A stretch of DNA of 64,000 nt from Thioalkalivibrio sulfidiphilus HL-EbGr7 (GCF_000021985.1 NC_011901.1:372001-436000); one strand, 5' to 3'. Shown: positions 17,757-28,639, counted from the first letter of the stretch. Notes: generated by a model from the sequence alone, not told the origin. A program made the numbers and translations.

Positions 17757-18395
17757 ATGAAAATCATTCAGCGACATTTCCTCAGGGGCTCTCAGGAACT
17801 CGAGGTCATCGACGATTACGTCAGGATCCGAAGCAAGGCGCCATTCAAGCCTGCAGAGGAACTGACCGTGATGCTGACGGTTCTGAATCCGGAGCCGCGT
17901 ATCAGTCGATCCAGCCTGAGTTTCACCAGCCGGGTGAATGGTGACGCGCTGATCACGCTGCAGCTGGGAAAGCCCGATACCGAGGCGTTCAATGCCTTCG
18001 TCGCTCTCGTAAAGCGCAGGGCCGTGGAGGAGTACCAGGCCTTTGCCGGACTCAGGCCCGTCCGACAGCCTGCCGGCCTGGAGGCCAATGTCTACGATGA
18101 GCCGCCAGACTTTGATGACGAAGGTGAGGACAAACCGGCGAAGCTCAGGAGTGACCTGGACGCCGAGAGGATCGATGAAGCGATTCGGATGCTCAGAACC
18201 TATCTGAGTGCTGAGGACATCCAGCCATTGCTCAGCGCATTGGAAGCGCTGAGCGCCAATCCGGGGAGTGCGGGACTGCAGTCGCAGGTGGTCTATGCGT
18301 TCAATGAGCTGGGTCCGAGGCAGGGCGCTGTCCTGACCTATGCGCCCTATGTGGGCGTGCTGTTGTCGGATGGGCCGGCCGGTGCCCCGTACTGA
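17757..18395 (+). CDS. Unknown 212-aa two-part protein
   Basis: Residues 1-110 look like a compact beta-rich domain (LEVIDDYVRIRSKAPFKPAE, then SLSFTSRVNGDALITLQLGK), reminiscent of a PH-like fold but without a firm match. An acidic linker (PPDFDDEGEDK) leads to a helical C-terminal part of about 80 residues. There is no signal peptide or membrane segment. It ends the rightward run that begins at 16008 and is convergent with the SlyD-type gene. Function unknown. Confidence 0.65.
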   Translation: MKIIQRHFLRGSQELEVIDDYVRIRSKAPFKPAEELTVMLTVLNPEPRISRSSLSFTSRVNGDALITLQLGKPDTEAFNAFVALVKRRAVEEYQAFAGLRPVRQPAGLEANVYDEPPDFDDEGEDKPAKLRSDLDAERIDEAIRMLRTYLSAEDIQPLLSALEALSANPGSAGLQSQVVYAFNELGPRQGAVLTYAPYVGVLLSDGPAGAPY

Positions 18396-18512
18396 GATGC
18401 AGGCGCGGGGTTCTTGATCGAGACAGTTCATGAGTGGGGCGGGGATATCCCGCCGCTCTCCCATGCACGTGGGGCGGCCCGTGGACGCCTGCTGAGGGTG
18501 GACTAGATAGAG

Positions 18513-18533
18513 GCGGGCATGGCCCGCCCTATG
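18513..18533. repeat. REP-like repeat, GGCCCGCCCTATG type
   Basis: GCGGGCATGGCCCGCCCTATG occupies the gap between two convergent genes and matches the cores at 8811-8875 and 15044-15075. It may help terminate both flanking genes. Confidence 0.7.
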
Positions 18534-18565
18534 TGATGTTGAAGGCGAGGGTGCAAGTCTGGGCG

Positions 18566-19075
18566 TCAGATCGGCACAATTCGGTCCGTATCGATGTCCG
18601 GTCCATCGATGACCCGGGTGCCCGCTTCGATCTCTTCCGGAGTGGCATCCCGTACGCTCAGGATCTTGAGCCTGAAGATCAGGTCTCTGCCGCACAGCGG
18701 ATTGTTGCCGTCGACCGTGAGTGTCTTGTCATCCATGCGCGTCACGATGAACTCTTTTCGTTCGCCGTTCTCGCTTTCCATCAGGATGATCGTCCCGACT
18801 TCCCGGTACTCTTCCGGCACATTGTCGATGCTGTCGGTAAACACCAGGTTCTCGTCCCGTGCTCCGTAGATCGCATTGCCATCGATGGCGACCTCGATCA
18901 CGTCGCCCTGGGCGCGCCCCTGCAGGTCGTCGGTGACCTGCCTGTTCAGCACATGGTTCGTGCCATGCACGTAACTTAAGGGGAACTCGACGGTTGACAG
19001 GACGTCTCCGGACTTCTTGTCGATGACCTCGTAGGTCAGCTCGACAAACTTATTGTCTTGTATGGTTTCGCTCAT
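18566..19075 (-). CDS. SlyD-type FKBP peptidyl-prolyl isomerase
   Basis: A 169-residue cytoplasmic FKBP of the SlyD group, combining prolyl isomerase and chaperone activity. N-terminal FVELTYEVIDKKSGDVLSTV, the flap region and C-terminal VDGNNPLCGRDLIFRLKIL match the family. It lacks the long histidine- and cysteine-rich metal-binding tail of E. coli SlyD. It follows the unknown 116-aa gene by six bases and is probably co-transcribed with it. In this context it could assist folding of metal or iron-sulfur enzymes, which is inference only. Confidence 0.85.
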   Translation of the reverse strand: MSETIQDNKFVELTYEVIDKKSGDVLSTVEFPLSYVHGTNHVLNRQVTDDLQGRAQGDVIEVAIDGNAIYGARDENLVFTDSIDNVPEEYREVGTIILMESENGERKEFIVTRMDDKTLTVDGNNPLCGRDLIFRLKILSVRDATPEEIEAGTRVIDGPDIDTDRIVPI

Positions 19076-19081
19076 GATCGT

Positions 19082-19432
19082 CTAGAACACGGATGCGGCG
19101 AAGATCTTGACCTCGCCTCTTTCATAACCGACGACCATGCGCCCCAGCCACTCGCCAGCCCGCTTGGTGCTGCGTACCCTGAACAGGCAGGTGACATGCT
19201 CGCCACGCCGGATGAAGCCCAGGAAGTCATAGTCTGTTGAGAGGCTTCGGGTCAGCTCGCTCTTGGCGAACTGATTGCCAAGCTCCACCTCGTTCAGGCC
19301 GAGCAGAAGGTCGTAGGAGAAGTTGCGAATGAACTTCCCGTAGTTGCCTTTGTTGGAATACTTGATCAGGTCGTCCCACATGGGGAGGACGATCTGGAGG
19401 AGTTCCTCGTCCGTCTTCTCGATGATGTTCAT
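19082..19432 (-). CDS. Unknown 116-aa protein upstream of the SlyD-type gene
   Basis: The protein MNIIEKTDEELLQIVLPMWD... has a helical N-terminus, a central segment SYDLLLGLNEVELGNQFAK and a C-terminal beta region with VTCLFRVRSTKRAGEWLG, a layout reminiscent of NTF2-like folds. It has no catalytic signature that I recognise. Six bases separate it from the slyD-type gene, so the pair forms an operon pointing left. Confidence 0.65.
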   Translation of the reverse strand: MNIIEKTDEELLQIVLPMWDDLIKYSNKGNYGKFIRNFSYDLLLGLNEVELGNQFAKSELTRSLSTDYDFLGFIRRGEHVTCLFRVRSTKRAGEWLGRMVVGYERGEVKIFAASVF

Positions 19433-19512
19433 GGATTATTCTCTGAAATGACCATTTGCGTGTGACAGGTTGCCCACTGGCGTGCAGCCGGGTCAACACA
19501 TTACCGTGCCGC

Positions 19513-19545
19513 AAAAAAAAGACCAACTTGTCGTTGATCTTTTTT
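19513..19545. terminator. Bidirectional intrinsic terminator after aprA
   Basis: AAAAAAAAGACCAAC pairs with GTTGATCTTTTT around TTGTC (one G-T pair), giving a stem flanked by A and T runs on both sides. It lies about 50 bp past the aprA stop. A second hairpin without a T run is at 19552-19583 (GGGGAGGCG/CGCCTCCCC), so aprA ends with two tandem stops. Confidence 0.82.
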
Positions 19546-19594
19546 AGAGCGACCCGGGGAGGCGCAGGTAACGCCTCCCCGGTATCGACCGCCC

Positions 19595-21463
19595 TTACTC
19601 GTCCTTGCCCACGATGTGGTAGCAGGGCGCCTTCTCCATGGTGTACTCCCCGGTCTTCGGGTCACGACGGGAAACCGTCAGTACATGCCAGTTCTCGTCG
19701 TCCAGCTTCATCGCATCGCCACGGTAGTAATAGCCCGGCCAGCGCGTCTCCTTGCGGAACAGGGTGTGGTGGAAGACCGCCTCGGCAGTGCGGTGACGGT
19801 GCTTCAACTCCCAGGCACGCAGCAGTTCGTGGATATTCTCCGCCGCAACCTTCTCCAGGTCCTCTTCCAGGGCCTTCATCTTCTTCAGGCCGATGCTGAG
19901 CAGCTTGTCGTTGGTCATGTAGTTGACCGTCACGCCGCCGCAGTACTCATCCATCAGCTTCTGCAGGCGATCCAGACCCTGGCGGGGGTTGATGTAGTTG
20001 GGGTTGACCGAACCGGCAACGATCTCGTTACGGTAGACCTTGTAGTGCTCCATGGGCTTGTAGATCTCCTCCTTGCGGCGGTCGATCTGTTCCTGGGAGA
20101 TACGGATCCCTTCGGCCTTGCCATCGTCGATGTACTTGCACGCGGCCTTGGCAGCCAGGCGTCCTTCGGTGAAGGAACCGGAGGAGAAGGCGTGCGGGGT
20201 GCCACCGACGGCATCGCCGGCACCGAACAGGCCTTCGACCGTGGTCATGCGGTTGTAGCCCCAGAAGTACTCAGGCGGAGAGATGTCCTCGGGACCGGAG
20301 CACCAGGCGCCGCAACCGGTGGCGTGGGAACCCATGACGTAGGGCTCGGAGGTCGTCAGCTCCGGGTTCTCGTACTTGGGGTTCACGTCGGTGGCGGCCC
20401 ACAGCACGGCCTGACCCACGGTCATGCCCAGGAAGTTGTGCCAGCCGATCTCCTCCAGGTGAGGATCCTGGAAGGCCTCCATGGTGACCATGTGGATCGG
20501 ACCGCGACCGGCATTGACCTCGTTGATGAGGGCGTGGTTGCGCAGGCAGGTCGGGATCGGACGATGGGTCCGGTGCGAGACCTCGGGATCCAGATACTCC
20601 TTGCCCACCATCTTCTGGAGGTCGGGGAACCACTTGGACTCATACTCTTCGCCATAGGCGTTCTGGGTGTAGGTCTTGAGGTGCAGGAAGTAGGCACCCA
20701 CCGGGCCGTAACCGTCCTTGAAGCGGGCCAGCACGATGCGGTTTTCCATCTGGGTCATCTTCGCGCCCGCCCCGATCATCAGGCCGTAGGCAGAACCGGA
20801 GGACCAGGGGGCATACCACACGCGACCGGCGCCTTCACCCACGGAACGCGGCTTGAAGATGTTGGAGGCGCCGCCCGCGGCCACGATCACGGCCTTGGAC
20901 TTGAACACGTGGTAGTCACCGGTGCGGACATTGAAGCCCACGGCGCCGGCCACTCGGTTCTCCTTGGCATCGTCCATCAGCAGGTGGGTGACGCAGACGC
21001 GGTTGTAGACCTTGTCGGCGGACTTCTTGGCTGCCTCAGCCACGATCGGCTTGTAGGACTCGCCGTGAATCATGATCTGCCAACGGCCTTCACGCTGGTA
21101 GGTGCCGGTCTTGGGGTTGCGCATGATCGGCAGGCCCCATTCCTCGAACTGGTGAACAGCCGAGTCCACGTGGCGAGCCATGTCGAACAGCAGGTCCTCG
21201 CGCACCATGCCCATCAGGTCGATACGTGCGTAGCGCACGTGATCTTCCGGGTTGTTCTCGCCGAAGCGGGTACCCATGTAGCAGTTGATGGCATAGAGGC
21301 CCTGGGCCACGGCGCCGGAACGGTCGATGTTGGCCTTTTCGGCGATCACGATCTTCTTGTCCTGACCCCAGTAACGAGCCTCCCAGGCCGCACCGGTGCC
21401 ACCAAGGCCGGCACCACAGACCAGGATGTCGATGTTGTCTTCTACGATTGTGTTGTAAGCCAT
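19595..21463 (-). CDS. aprA: Adenylylsulfate reductase alpha subunit AprA
   Basis: A 622-residue FAD subunit of APS reductase. In sulfur oxidizers it runs in reverse: sulfite plus AMP gives APS and two electrons. The dinucleotide-binding motif ILVCGAGLGGTGAAWEA is at residues about 13-29, followed by conserved segments ARIDLMGMVREDLLFDMARH and the C-terminal RHRTAEAVFHHTLFRKETRW. Length is normal for AprA. The aprB stop and aprA start share one base (TAATG), so translation is coupled. Two terminator-like hairpins follow. Confidence 0.97.
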   Translation of the reverse strand: MAYNTIVEDNIDILVCGAGLGGTGAAWEARYWGQDKKIVIAEKANIDRSGAVAQGLYAINCYMGTRFGENNPEDHVRYARIDLMGMVREDLLFDMARHVDSAVHQFEEWGLPIMRNPKTGTYQREGRWQIMIHGESYKPIVAEAAKKSADKVYNRVCVTHLLMDDAKENRVAGAVGFNVRTGDYHVFKSKAVIVAAGGASNIFKPRSVGEGAGRVWYAPWSSGSAYGLMIGAGAKMTQMENRIVLARFKDGYGPVGAYFLHLKTYTQNAYGEEYESKWFPDLQKMVGKEYLDPEVSHRTHRPIPTCLRNHALINEVNAGRGPIHMVTMEAFQDPHLEEIGWHNFLGMTVGQAVLWAATDVNPKYENPELTTSEPYVMGSHATGCGAWCSGPEDISPPEYFWGYNRMTTVEGLFGAGDAVGGTPHAFSSGSFTEGRLAAKAACKYIDDGKAEGIRISQEQIDRRKEEIYKPMEHYKVYRNEIVAGSVNPNYINPRQGLDRLQKLMDEYCGGVTVNYMTNDKLLSIGLKKMKALEEDLEKVAAENIHELLRAWELKHRHRTAEAVFHHTLFRKETRWPGYYYRGDAMKLDDENWHVLTVSRRDPKTGEYTMEKAPCYHIVGKDE

Positions 21464-21945
21464 TAGTAGTACACCCCTGCTTTCATTCTCAGGCCATTGG
21501 ATTCCAGCGTGTGCAGACCGCCCTCATCCAGACGGATGTATTTCGGCTCGTTGAAGAGCAGCTGGCTGTCGCGCATGTCCTTGCTGGGTGCCGGCGCGTC
21601 GGCCAGCTTGGGAATGTACTGACCCCAGGGCTTGGTGGTGATGGGGGCCAGCAGATTCAGGTCCATTTCACCGTTGCGGGACTTGATGCGCCACGCGATG
21701 ACACCCTTTTCCTCGTCGCGGATCACCCGAACGGAATGGCCCAGCGGGGCGAAGTCCGCATAACCACGCACGTCAATGGCGTTGTGCGGGCAGGCCTTGA
21801 CGCAGGAGTAGCACTCCCAGCACATGTTGGGTTCGATGTTGTAGGCGCGGCGCACGGTCGGGTCGATGTGCATGATGTCCGACGGGCAGATATCGACACA
21901 GGCTCCACAGCCGTCGCAGCGCGTCATATATACGAAAGTTGGCAT
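21463..21945 (-). CDS. aprB: Adenylylsulfate reductase beta subunit AprB
   Basis: A 160-residue iron-sulfur subunit carrying two [4Fe-4S] clusters. CDGCGACVDICP near residues 10-21 and CWECYSCVKACP near 42-53 are the ferredoxin signatures, followed by the AprA-wrapping C-terminal tail typical of AprB. It passes electrons between AprA's FAD and the membrane partner. It follows aprM by 41 bp and overlaps aprA by one base. Confidence 0.97.
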   Translation of the reverse strand: MPTFVYMTRCDGCGACVDICPSDIMHIDPTVRRAYNIEPNMCWECYSCVKACPHNAIDVRGYADFAPLGHSVRVIRDEEKGVIAWRIKSRNGEMDLNLLAPITTKPWGQYIPKLADAPAPSKDMRDSQLLFNEPKYIRLDEGGLHTLESNGLRMKAGVYY

Positions 21946-21986
21946 GTCGGTCCTCTCTTAAAAGAATTGTTATTCAGTGTCTCGAC

Positions 21987-22832
21987 TCAGTAGTGGCGTG
22001 GCGGTTCGCGGGTGATGCCGGGCCCCATGTTGGGCGGGTTGGTGCCCATGTATTCCGGGATGTCGGGATACCGCGCCTGCAGCTTGGGATCCGTCAGTTC
22101 ACCCACATCGGGCAGATTCTCCTGGGAGCCGTCGGCCTTGGTGACCTTCTTCTGGTAGGCGGCAGCAGGCTTGAAGAACATGTGGGCGAACTTGGACCAG
22201 ATCACCGTGGAGAACAGCGTGGTGCTGGCGGCGATGAACAGGACGAAGAACAGCCAGCCGATGGCGCTGCCCTGGGTGAAGGACCACAGCAGCGCGAAGG
22301 TGGCCATCGCCAGCAGGGACACGATGAACAGATCGGCGCGCACCACGCGGTACCAGGGGTTGCCTTCGGCGGACACGTCCACGCGGATGAAGAACCAGAA
22401 CCAGTAACCGCCGACCGCGAGGCTGAGCGCGCCCAGGTGCCACAGCAGCGGCCAGATGCCCGCTTCGCCCGAGGTGGGGTGAGCAAAGATCAGCACCGCA
22501 GTGGCTACCACGAAGACGATGAAGCCGTACATGGTGAGGAGGTGCGAGACGCGACGCTGCTGCTCGCCGCGGTGGGAAAACTCGGAGGAGGTGAGCACCT
22601 CGCCGACGATGGTCTGGACCGCAAGGCCGACCTTCTCGCCGCTGCTCACACTGCGCCGGGCGTTCTTTTCCTGCTTTTTCGCGTTTTCGAAGAAATACTT
22701 GGCGCTCTTCTTGTGCATCACATCGATGAGCACGCCGGCGATCACCAGCAGGATCATGGCCACCACGTAGATCTGCATGGCCGCGGGCGGAATAAATGCT
22801 GCAAGCTCACTGAATGGGTTGGTACTAATCAT
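21987..22832 (-). CDS. aprM: AprM, membrane anchor of APS reductase
   Basis: A 281-residue inner-membrane protein with about five to six hydrophobic helices (for example IYVVAMILLVIAGVLIDVM, LTMYGFIVFVVATAVLIFA) and long soluble C-terminal tail ending PPNMGPGITREPPRHY. AprM replaces QmoABC as the quinone-linked partner of AprBA in many gammaproteobacterial sulfur oxidizers. Position sat-aprM-aprB-aprA is the usual order. It starts at ATG 22830-22832, 127 bp after sat. Confidence 0.9.
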   Translation of the reverse strand: MISTNPFSELAAFIPPAAMQIYVVAMILLVIAGVLIDVMHKKSAKYFFENAKKQEKNARRSVSSGEKVGLAVQTIVGEVLTSSEFSHRGEQQRRVSHLLTMYGFIVFVVATAVLIFAHPTSGEAGIWPLLWHLGALSLAVGGYWFWFFIRVDVSAEGNPWYRVVRADLFIVSLLAMATFALLWSFTQGSAIGWLFFVLFIAASTTLFSTVIWSKFAHMFFKPAAAYQKKVTKADGSQENLPDVGELTDPKLQARYPDIPEYMGTNPPNMGPGITREPPRHY

Positions 22833-22959
22833 TGTCTACTCTCCTAGTGGTGATGCTGAGTTCTTATTAAATTACGAGGCAGTTCTCGTCTAACCCTTTG
22901 TCATCATGACGGCCTACACCAGCTTCGCTTCTCATGCACGACCTGGCGGATGACGTCCC

Positions 22960-24168
22960 CTACTTGGCGGAATGCCCGGACAGCTTGACCTCGACCTTTT
23001 CGGTGAGGTTGTTGTAGTACTCGCGCAGGATCTCCAGCACTTCCGGGCGGGAGAACTCCGCCGGGACGTCGTCCCCCTCGGACAGGGCCTTGCGCAGCTT
23101 GGTGCCGGACAGCAGCAGCCGGTCGCCGGGCTCGTGGGGGCAGGTGCGCGCAGAGGCCATGCCGCCGCACTTGTAGCACCAGAAGGTCCAGTCGATCTTC
23201 AGGGCCTGGGTCTCCAGGGCGCCCTTGGGGATCTGGTCGAAGATATGGTGCGCGTCGAACGGCCCGTAGTAATCGCCCACGCCCGCATGGTCGCGGCCCA
23301 CGATCAGGTGGGAGCAGCCGTAGTTCTGGCGGAACACCGCATGCAGCAGGGCCTCGCGGGGACCGGCGTAGCGCATGTCCAGCGGGTAACCCGCCTGGAT
23401 GATGGTGTTCTTGACGAAGTACTTGTCCACCAGGGTGTTGATGGCCTTGGCGCGCACGTCGGCCGGGATGTCGCCGGGCTTGAGGTTGCCCAGCAGCGAG
23501 TGGATCAGCACGCCGTCGCAGGTCTCGATGGCCACCTTGGCGAGGTATTCGTGGGAACGGTGCATGGGATTGCGGGTCTGGAACGCCGCCACCTTGCTCC
23601 AGCCCATGGCCTCGAACTGGGCGCGGGTCTCCTTGGGGGACATGAACAGATCGCCGTACTTCTCGGGGAATCCGCCCTGGGACAGCACCTTCACGGGACC
23701 GGCGAGGTTCACGTCGCCCTGTTCCATGACCATCTTCACGCCCGGGTGCTCCAGGTCGGTGGTCTTGAACACGGTGGCGCACTCGTGGGCCTTGTCGATC
23801 CGGTACTTCTCGGTCACCGTCATGGTGGCCAGGATCTCGTCATTTTCCGGGTCCACCAGGGCGATGTCGCTGCCGGTCTTGATGCCGTCGGCCACCACCT
23901 CGTCGGTGGAGAGCGTGATGGGGATGGGCCAGAACAGGCCGCTGGCGGTCTTCATGCCGTCGCAGACGCCTTCCCAGTCCGCGTGGCTCATGAAGCCGTC
24001 CAGGGGGGTAAACCCGCCCAGACCCAGCATAATAATGTCGCCCTTTTCCCGGGAGCTGACCTTGACCTTGGGCAGCGACTCGGCGCGCCCCCGTTCAGCG
24101 CTCAAAGCCTCGCCTTCCAGCAGCAAGGGCTTGAGCGGACCCCCCCCGTGAGGATTCACCAGTGACAT
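22960..24168 (-). CDS. sat: Dissimilatory ATP sulfurylase
   Basis: A 402-residue sulfate adenylyltransferase. In this setting it converts APS plus pyrophosphate into ATP and sulfate, the energy-conserving last step of indirect sulfite oxidation. Active-site motifs [12 protein letters not shown] (QxRNPxHxxH) and [17 protein letters not shown] are intact, and the zinc-ribbon-like CYKCGG..CPH is present. It is the single-domain form, with no APS kinase. AGAGGA precedes the ATG. It is first in the sat-aprMBA operon and divergent from adk. Confidence 0.97.
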   Translation of the reverse strand: MSLVNPHGGGPLKPLLLEGEALSAERGRAESLPKVKVSSREKGDIIMLGLGGFTPLDGFMSHADWEGVCDGMKTASGLFWPIPITLSTDEVVADGIKTGSDIALVDPENDEILATMTVTEKYRIDKAHECATVFKTTDLEHPGVKMVMEQGDVNLAGPVKVLSQGGFPEKYGDLFMSPKETRAQFEAMGWSKVAAFQTRNPMHRSHEYLAKVAIETCDGVLIHSLLGNLKPGDIPADVRAKAINTLVDKYFVKNTIIQAGYPLDMRYAGPREALLHAVFRQNYGCSHLIVGRDHAGVGDYYGPFDAHHIFDQIPKGALETQALKIDWTFWCYKCGGMASARTCPHEPGDRLLLSGTKLRKALSEGDDVPAEFSRPEVLEILREYYNNLTEKVEVKLSGHSAK

Positions 24169-25282
<1,114 letters not shown>

Positions 25283-25344
25283 GCTGTGAGGGGGTAGGCG
25301 ATCAGGTTTCTCGTCTACGCCTCACGCCTTCCCCCTGGCAGCAA

Positions 25345-25375
25345 AAAAAAGGGCCGGCGTAAGCCGGCCCTTTTT
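25345..25375. terminator. Bidirectional intrinsic terminator between adk and pfp
   Basis: AAAAAAGGGCCGGC pairs with GCCGGCCCTTTTT around GTAA. With A and T runs on both sides it can stop transcription from adk and from the convergent phosphofructokinase gene. Confidence 0.88.
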
Positions 25376-25402
25376 GATTTCACACTTCCCAATTCCCACT
25401 TC

Positions 25403-26614
25403 CTACTTCTTGAGCACCTTCTCCACCAGGTTCTGGCGCAGGCGGTAGGCGTCCGGCATGCCGGAACCCAGCAGCGGGCGCAGGTACAGACGGAAGGCGT
25501 CGGTGACGTCCGTGCCGGAGGCGGTGATGAACTCATCGGGCATGACCTTGGTCTTGCCGGCCACCGCCTCGAGGGGCGCGAGCCGGTAGTCCACCGAGTA
25601 GAAGCCGGTGCGCTCGATCACCACGGAGCCATCCTGCTTGCCCCACATGGCGTACTGCACCGCCTTCTCGCCCACCTCCCGGGCCTCGCGCTGGTCCACG
25701 TCGGAGACGCAGCCCACGAAGGAGCGCTGCAGGTAGCCGAAGGTGTCGCCGCGCACGCGCTTGATGCCGAGTTTGTTCTTGATCTCGTCGCAGAGCATGT
25801 CCGCCAGCTGGCCGGTGCCGGAGAGCTGCACGTTGCCGTGGGCATCCTTTTCCACTTCCTTGGCCAGCTTCACCACGATGGGGGTGCCCTCGGCGTCGTG
25901 GATGCCCTCGCTCACGGCGACCACGCAGCGCCCGTAGCGCTCCATGGTGGCCTTCACGTCCGCCAGGAACCTGTCGATGTCGAACACCCGCTCCGGCAGG
26001 TAGATCAGGTGCGGACCGTCGTCCGGGAACTTCTTGCCGAGCGCGGCGGCGGCGGTGAGAAAGCCCGCATGACGACCCATGACCACGCCGATGTACACAC
26101 CGGGAAGGGCCCAGTTGTCCAGGTTTGCGCCCATGAAGGACTGGGCCACGAAGCGCGCGGCGGACGGGAAGCCGGGCGTGTGGTCGTTTTCCACCAGGTC
26201 GTTGTCGATGGTCTTGGGGATGTGGATGCAGCGCAGGTCGTAATTGGCCTTCTGGGCCTCCTCGCTGACGATGCGCACGGTGTCCGAGGAGTCGTTGCCG
26301 CCGATGTAGAAGAAGTAGCCGATCTCATGGGCCTTGAGGACCTTGAAGATCTCCTGGCAGTACTTGAGGTCGGGCTTGTCACGGGTGGAGCCGAGCGCGG
26401 AAGACGGGGTCTGGGCCACCAGTTCCAGGTTGTGGCTGGTCTCCTGGGTCAGGTCCAGGAACTCCTCGTCCACGATGCCGCGCACGCCGTGGAATGCGCC
26501 GTACACCAGCTCAACGTTCCTGAATTTGCGGGACTCCAGTACGGCGCCCACCATGGACTGATTGATTACGGCCGTGGGGCCGCCCCCCTGGGCGACGAGT
26601 ACCTTGTTCGCCAT
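25403..26614 (-). CDS. pfp: Pyrophosphate-dependent 6-phosphofructokinase
   Basis: A 403-residue enzyme that phosphorylates fructose-6-phosphate reversibly. Two positions mark PPi use: GGNDSSDT in place of GGDG, and PKTIDND, where the lysine replaces the glycine of ATP enzymes. The substrate-binding MGRHAGFL motif is intact. In autotrophs this enzyme can also act on sedoheptulose phosphate in the Calvin cycle, which is family knowledge. The 3' end runs into GAAGTGGGAA-type heptamers (about 25380-25405). Confidence 0.92.
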   Translation of the reverse strand: MANKVLVAQGGGPTAVINQSMVGAVLESRKFRNVELVYGAFHGVRGIVDEEFLDLTQETSHNLELVAQTPSSALGSTRDKPDLKYCQEIFKVLKAHEIGYFFYIGGNDSSDTVRIVSEEAQKANYDLRCIHIPKTIDNDLVENDHTPGFPSAARFVAQSFMGANLDNWALPGVYIGVVMGRHAGFLTAAAALGKKFPDDGPHLIYLPERVFDIDRFLADVKATMERYGRCVVAVSEGIHDAEGTPIVVKLAKEVEKDAHGNVQLSGTGQLADMLCDEIKNKLGIKRVRGDTFGYLQRSFVGCVSDVDQREAREVGEKAVQYAMWGKQDGSVVIERTGFYSVDYRLAPLEAVAGKTKVMPDEFITASGTDVTDAFRLYLRPLLGSGMPDAYRLRQNLVEKVLKK

Positions 26615-26866
26615 GTCTGTCTCCTAATCGCTTTGGTGATTTGTCGGGGCCTTGCAGAGCCCCGGATTTTTATAGTGAGAATTTTGCAAACCGCCTGACT
26701 ATACGACATCCCTATCCTGGGGGGTAAGTGGTGAAAACTTTTGGGTCTATTCACGGAATTTGGGCAAGACAGCCCGGAAAAGGCAGATTCCCGGGCCCGT
26801 CAGGGCCCGGAGGCGGGGGTGTGGCGTGGATTTGCAATGCCTGGCGGCGTGGGTACGCCGCCCGGA

Positions 26867-28147
26867 TCAGGTGTGTTCCCGGCGCCGACGGGGCGAGGCG
26901 CGCTTTCCACCGCGGTCACCGCGATTCTGAGCGCCCAGGCGCTCGCGGATCTCGCGCTTGGCGGGCGGCGCCGGTTTGACCAGCAGTTCCGGGTCGATGG
27001 CCCCGGCCTCGATCTTGAAGCCTATGTATTGCTCGATCTCCGGCAGGTAGAAGGCGGAATCCTCGCAGGCGAAGCTCACCGCGTCGCCCTCGGCGCCGGC
27101 GCGGCCGGTGCGGCCGATGCGGTGCACGTAGTCCTCGCCGGACTGGGGCAGATCGAAATTGAACACGTGAGAGACGTCGGGGATGTGCAGGCCGCGGGCC
27201 GCCACGTCAGTGGCCACCAGCACCTGAAATTCGTCGTTTTCGAACTGCTTGAGCAGGCGCTGGCGCTTCTGCTGGGGCACGTCGCCGGAGAGCACCGCGA
27301 CCTTGATGTCGTTGCCCTTGAGCCAGGCCTCCAGCTTGTCGGCCATGTGCTTGGTATTGACGAACACCATGGAGCGGCTCGGGCCGATGCGCTTCATGAG
27401 TCCCAGCAGCAGGGGGATCTTCTCCGGGTTCGCGGGGTAGTAGACCACCTGGCGGACACGCTGGGCGGTGACCTGCTCGTCCCGGGTCTGCACCTTCTCG
27501 GGGTTGTTCATGTGCTCGTAGGCCAGCTCCATCACCCGGTGGGAGAGGGTGGCGGAGAACAGCATGGACTGGCGCTCCGTGGGTGGGGTCATGCGCCGCA
27601 GCAGGAAGCGGATGTCCTTGATGAAGCCCAGGTCGAACATGCGGTCCGCCTCGTCCAGCACCATCACCTGGACCACGCGCATGTCGAACACCTTCTGCTT
27701 GAAGTAGTCGATGATGCGCCCGGGGGTGCCGATCAGGATGTCCACCCCGTCCACCAGCTGCTGGCGCTGCTTGTCGTAATCGGTGCCGCCGTAGGCGAGA
27801 CCCAGCTTGAGGCCGGTGTGGGCACCCAGGGTCACGGCGTCCTTGTGGATCTGGATGGCCAGCTCGCGGGTGGGGGCAAGGATCAGGGCGCGGATCTGGT
27901 TCTGCTTGCGCTCGGCGGGGGCGGGATCACGCAGCAGGCGGTTGAAGGCGGCGATCAGGAAGGCGGCGGTCTTGCCGGTGCCGGTCTGGGCCTGGCCGGC
28001 CACGTCGTGACCCTTGAGGGCGATGGGCAGGGCCAGGGCCTGGATGGGGGTGCAGCGGCTGAATCCGGCGTCTTCGATGCCTTGTCTGACACTGTCGGGG
28101 AGGTCGAACTGGCTGAAGGAGGTATCCGAGAGGTGGGTATCCGTCAT
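26867..28147 (-). CDS. rhlB: DEAD-box RNA helicase, RhlB-like
   Basis: A 426-residue ATP-dependent RNA helicase. Motifs are visible in order: Q motif [38 protein letters not shown] ([13 protein letters not shown]), [12 protein letters not shown] and [10 protein letters not shown]. The C-terminal 45 residues are a basic arginine-rich tail ending [12 protein letters not shown], as in RhlB of the RNA degradosome. ATG 28145-28147 has AGGA six bases upstream; an ATG 18 bases earlier is possible. It is divergent from trxA-rho, the gene order typical of gammaproteobacteria. Confidence 0.9.
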   Translation of the reverse strand: MTDTHLSDTSFSQFDLPDSVRQGIEDAGFSRCTPIQALALPIALKGHDVAGQAQTGTGKTAAFLIAAFNRLLRDPAPAERKQNQIRALILAPTRELAIQIHKDAVTLGAHTGLKLGLAYGGTDYDKQRQQLVDGVDILIGTPGRIIDYFKQKVFDMRVVQVMVLDEADRMFDLGFIKDIRFLLRRMTPPTERQSMLFSATLSHRVMELAYEHMNNPEKVQTRDEQVTAQRVRQVVYYPANPEKIPLLLGLMKRIGPSRSMVFVNTKHMADKLEAWLKGNDIKVAVLSGDVPQQKRQRLLKQFENDEFQVLVATDVAARGLHIPDVSHVFNFDLPQSGEDYVHRIGRTGRAGAEGDAVSFACEDSAFYLPEIEQYIGFKIEAGAIDPELLVKPAPPAKREIRERLGAQNRGDRGGKRASPRRRREHT

Positions 28148-28295
28148 GGGGTCCTGGCTTTTCATATGGGCTTGAAATGGTGGGCGGAATGGGCTCCAAT
28201 TGGCCGGGTATTCGCCGCTCTGCCCTGGCACGGGGCAGGCAAATCCCCCCGAGCCCAGGCCGCGAAACCCCTATTCTAACCGGAGGTTAACCGTT

Positions 28296-28622
28296 GTGAG
28301 TGAAAAGATCCTTCACGTGACCGATGCCAGTTTCGAGGACGAGGTGCTCAAGTCCGAGCAGCCGGTGCTGGTGGACTACTGGGCCGAGTGGTGCGGTCCC
28401 TGCAAGATGATCGCCCCGATCCTGGACGAGATCGCCTCCGAATACGGTGACCGGGTCAAGATCGCCAAGCTGAACATCGACGAAAACCCCGGCACCCCGC
28501 CCAAGTACGGCATCCGCGGCATTCCCACCCTGATGCTGTTCAAGGGTGGCAGTGTCGAGGCCACCAAGGTGGGCGCGCTGTCCAAGTCCCAGCTGACTGC
28601 CTTCCTGGACCAGAATATCTGA
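28296..28622 (+). CDS. trxA: Thioredoxin 1
   Basis: A 108-residue cytoplasmic thioredoxin with the active site WCGPC (C33 and C36). It starts at GTG 28296, preceded by GGAGG with nine bases between; an ATG would cut into the fold. Sequence [20 protein letters not shown] and the cis-proline GIPTLMLF match E. coli TrxA throughout. Located upstream of rho as in many gammaproteobacteria. Confidence 0.96.
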   Translation: MSEKILHVTDASFEDEVLKSEQPVLVDYWAEWCGPCKMIAPILDEIASEYGDRVKIAKLNIDENPGTPPKYGIRGIPTLMLFKGGSVEATKVGALSKSQLTAFLDQNI

Positions 28623-28639
28623 TCCCGTTCACGGCCCGG

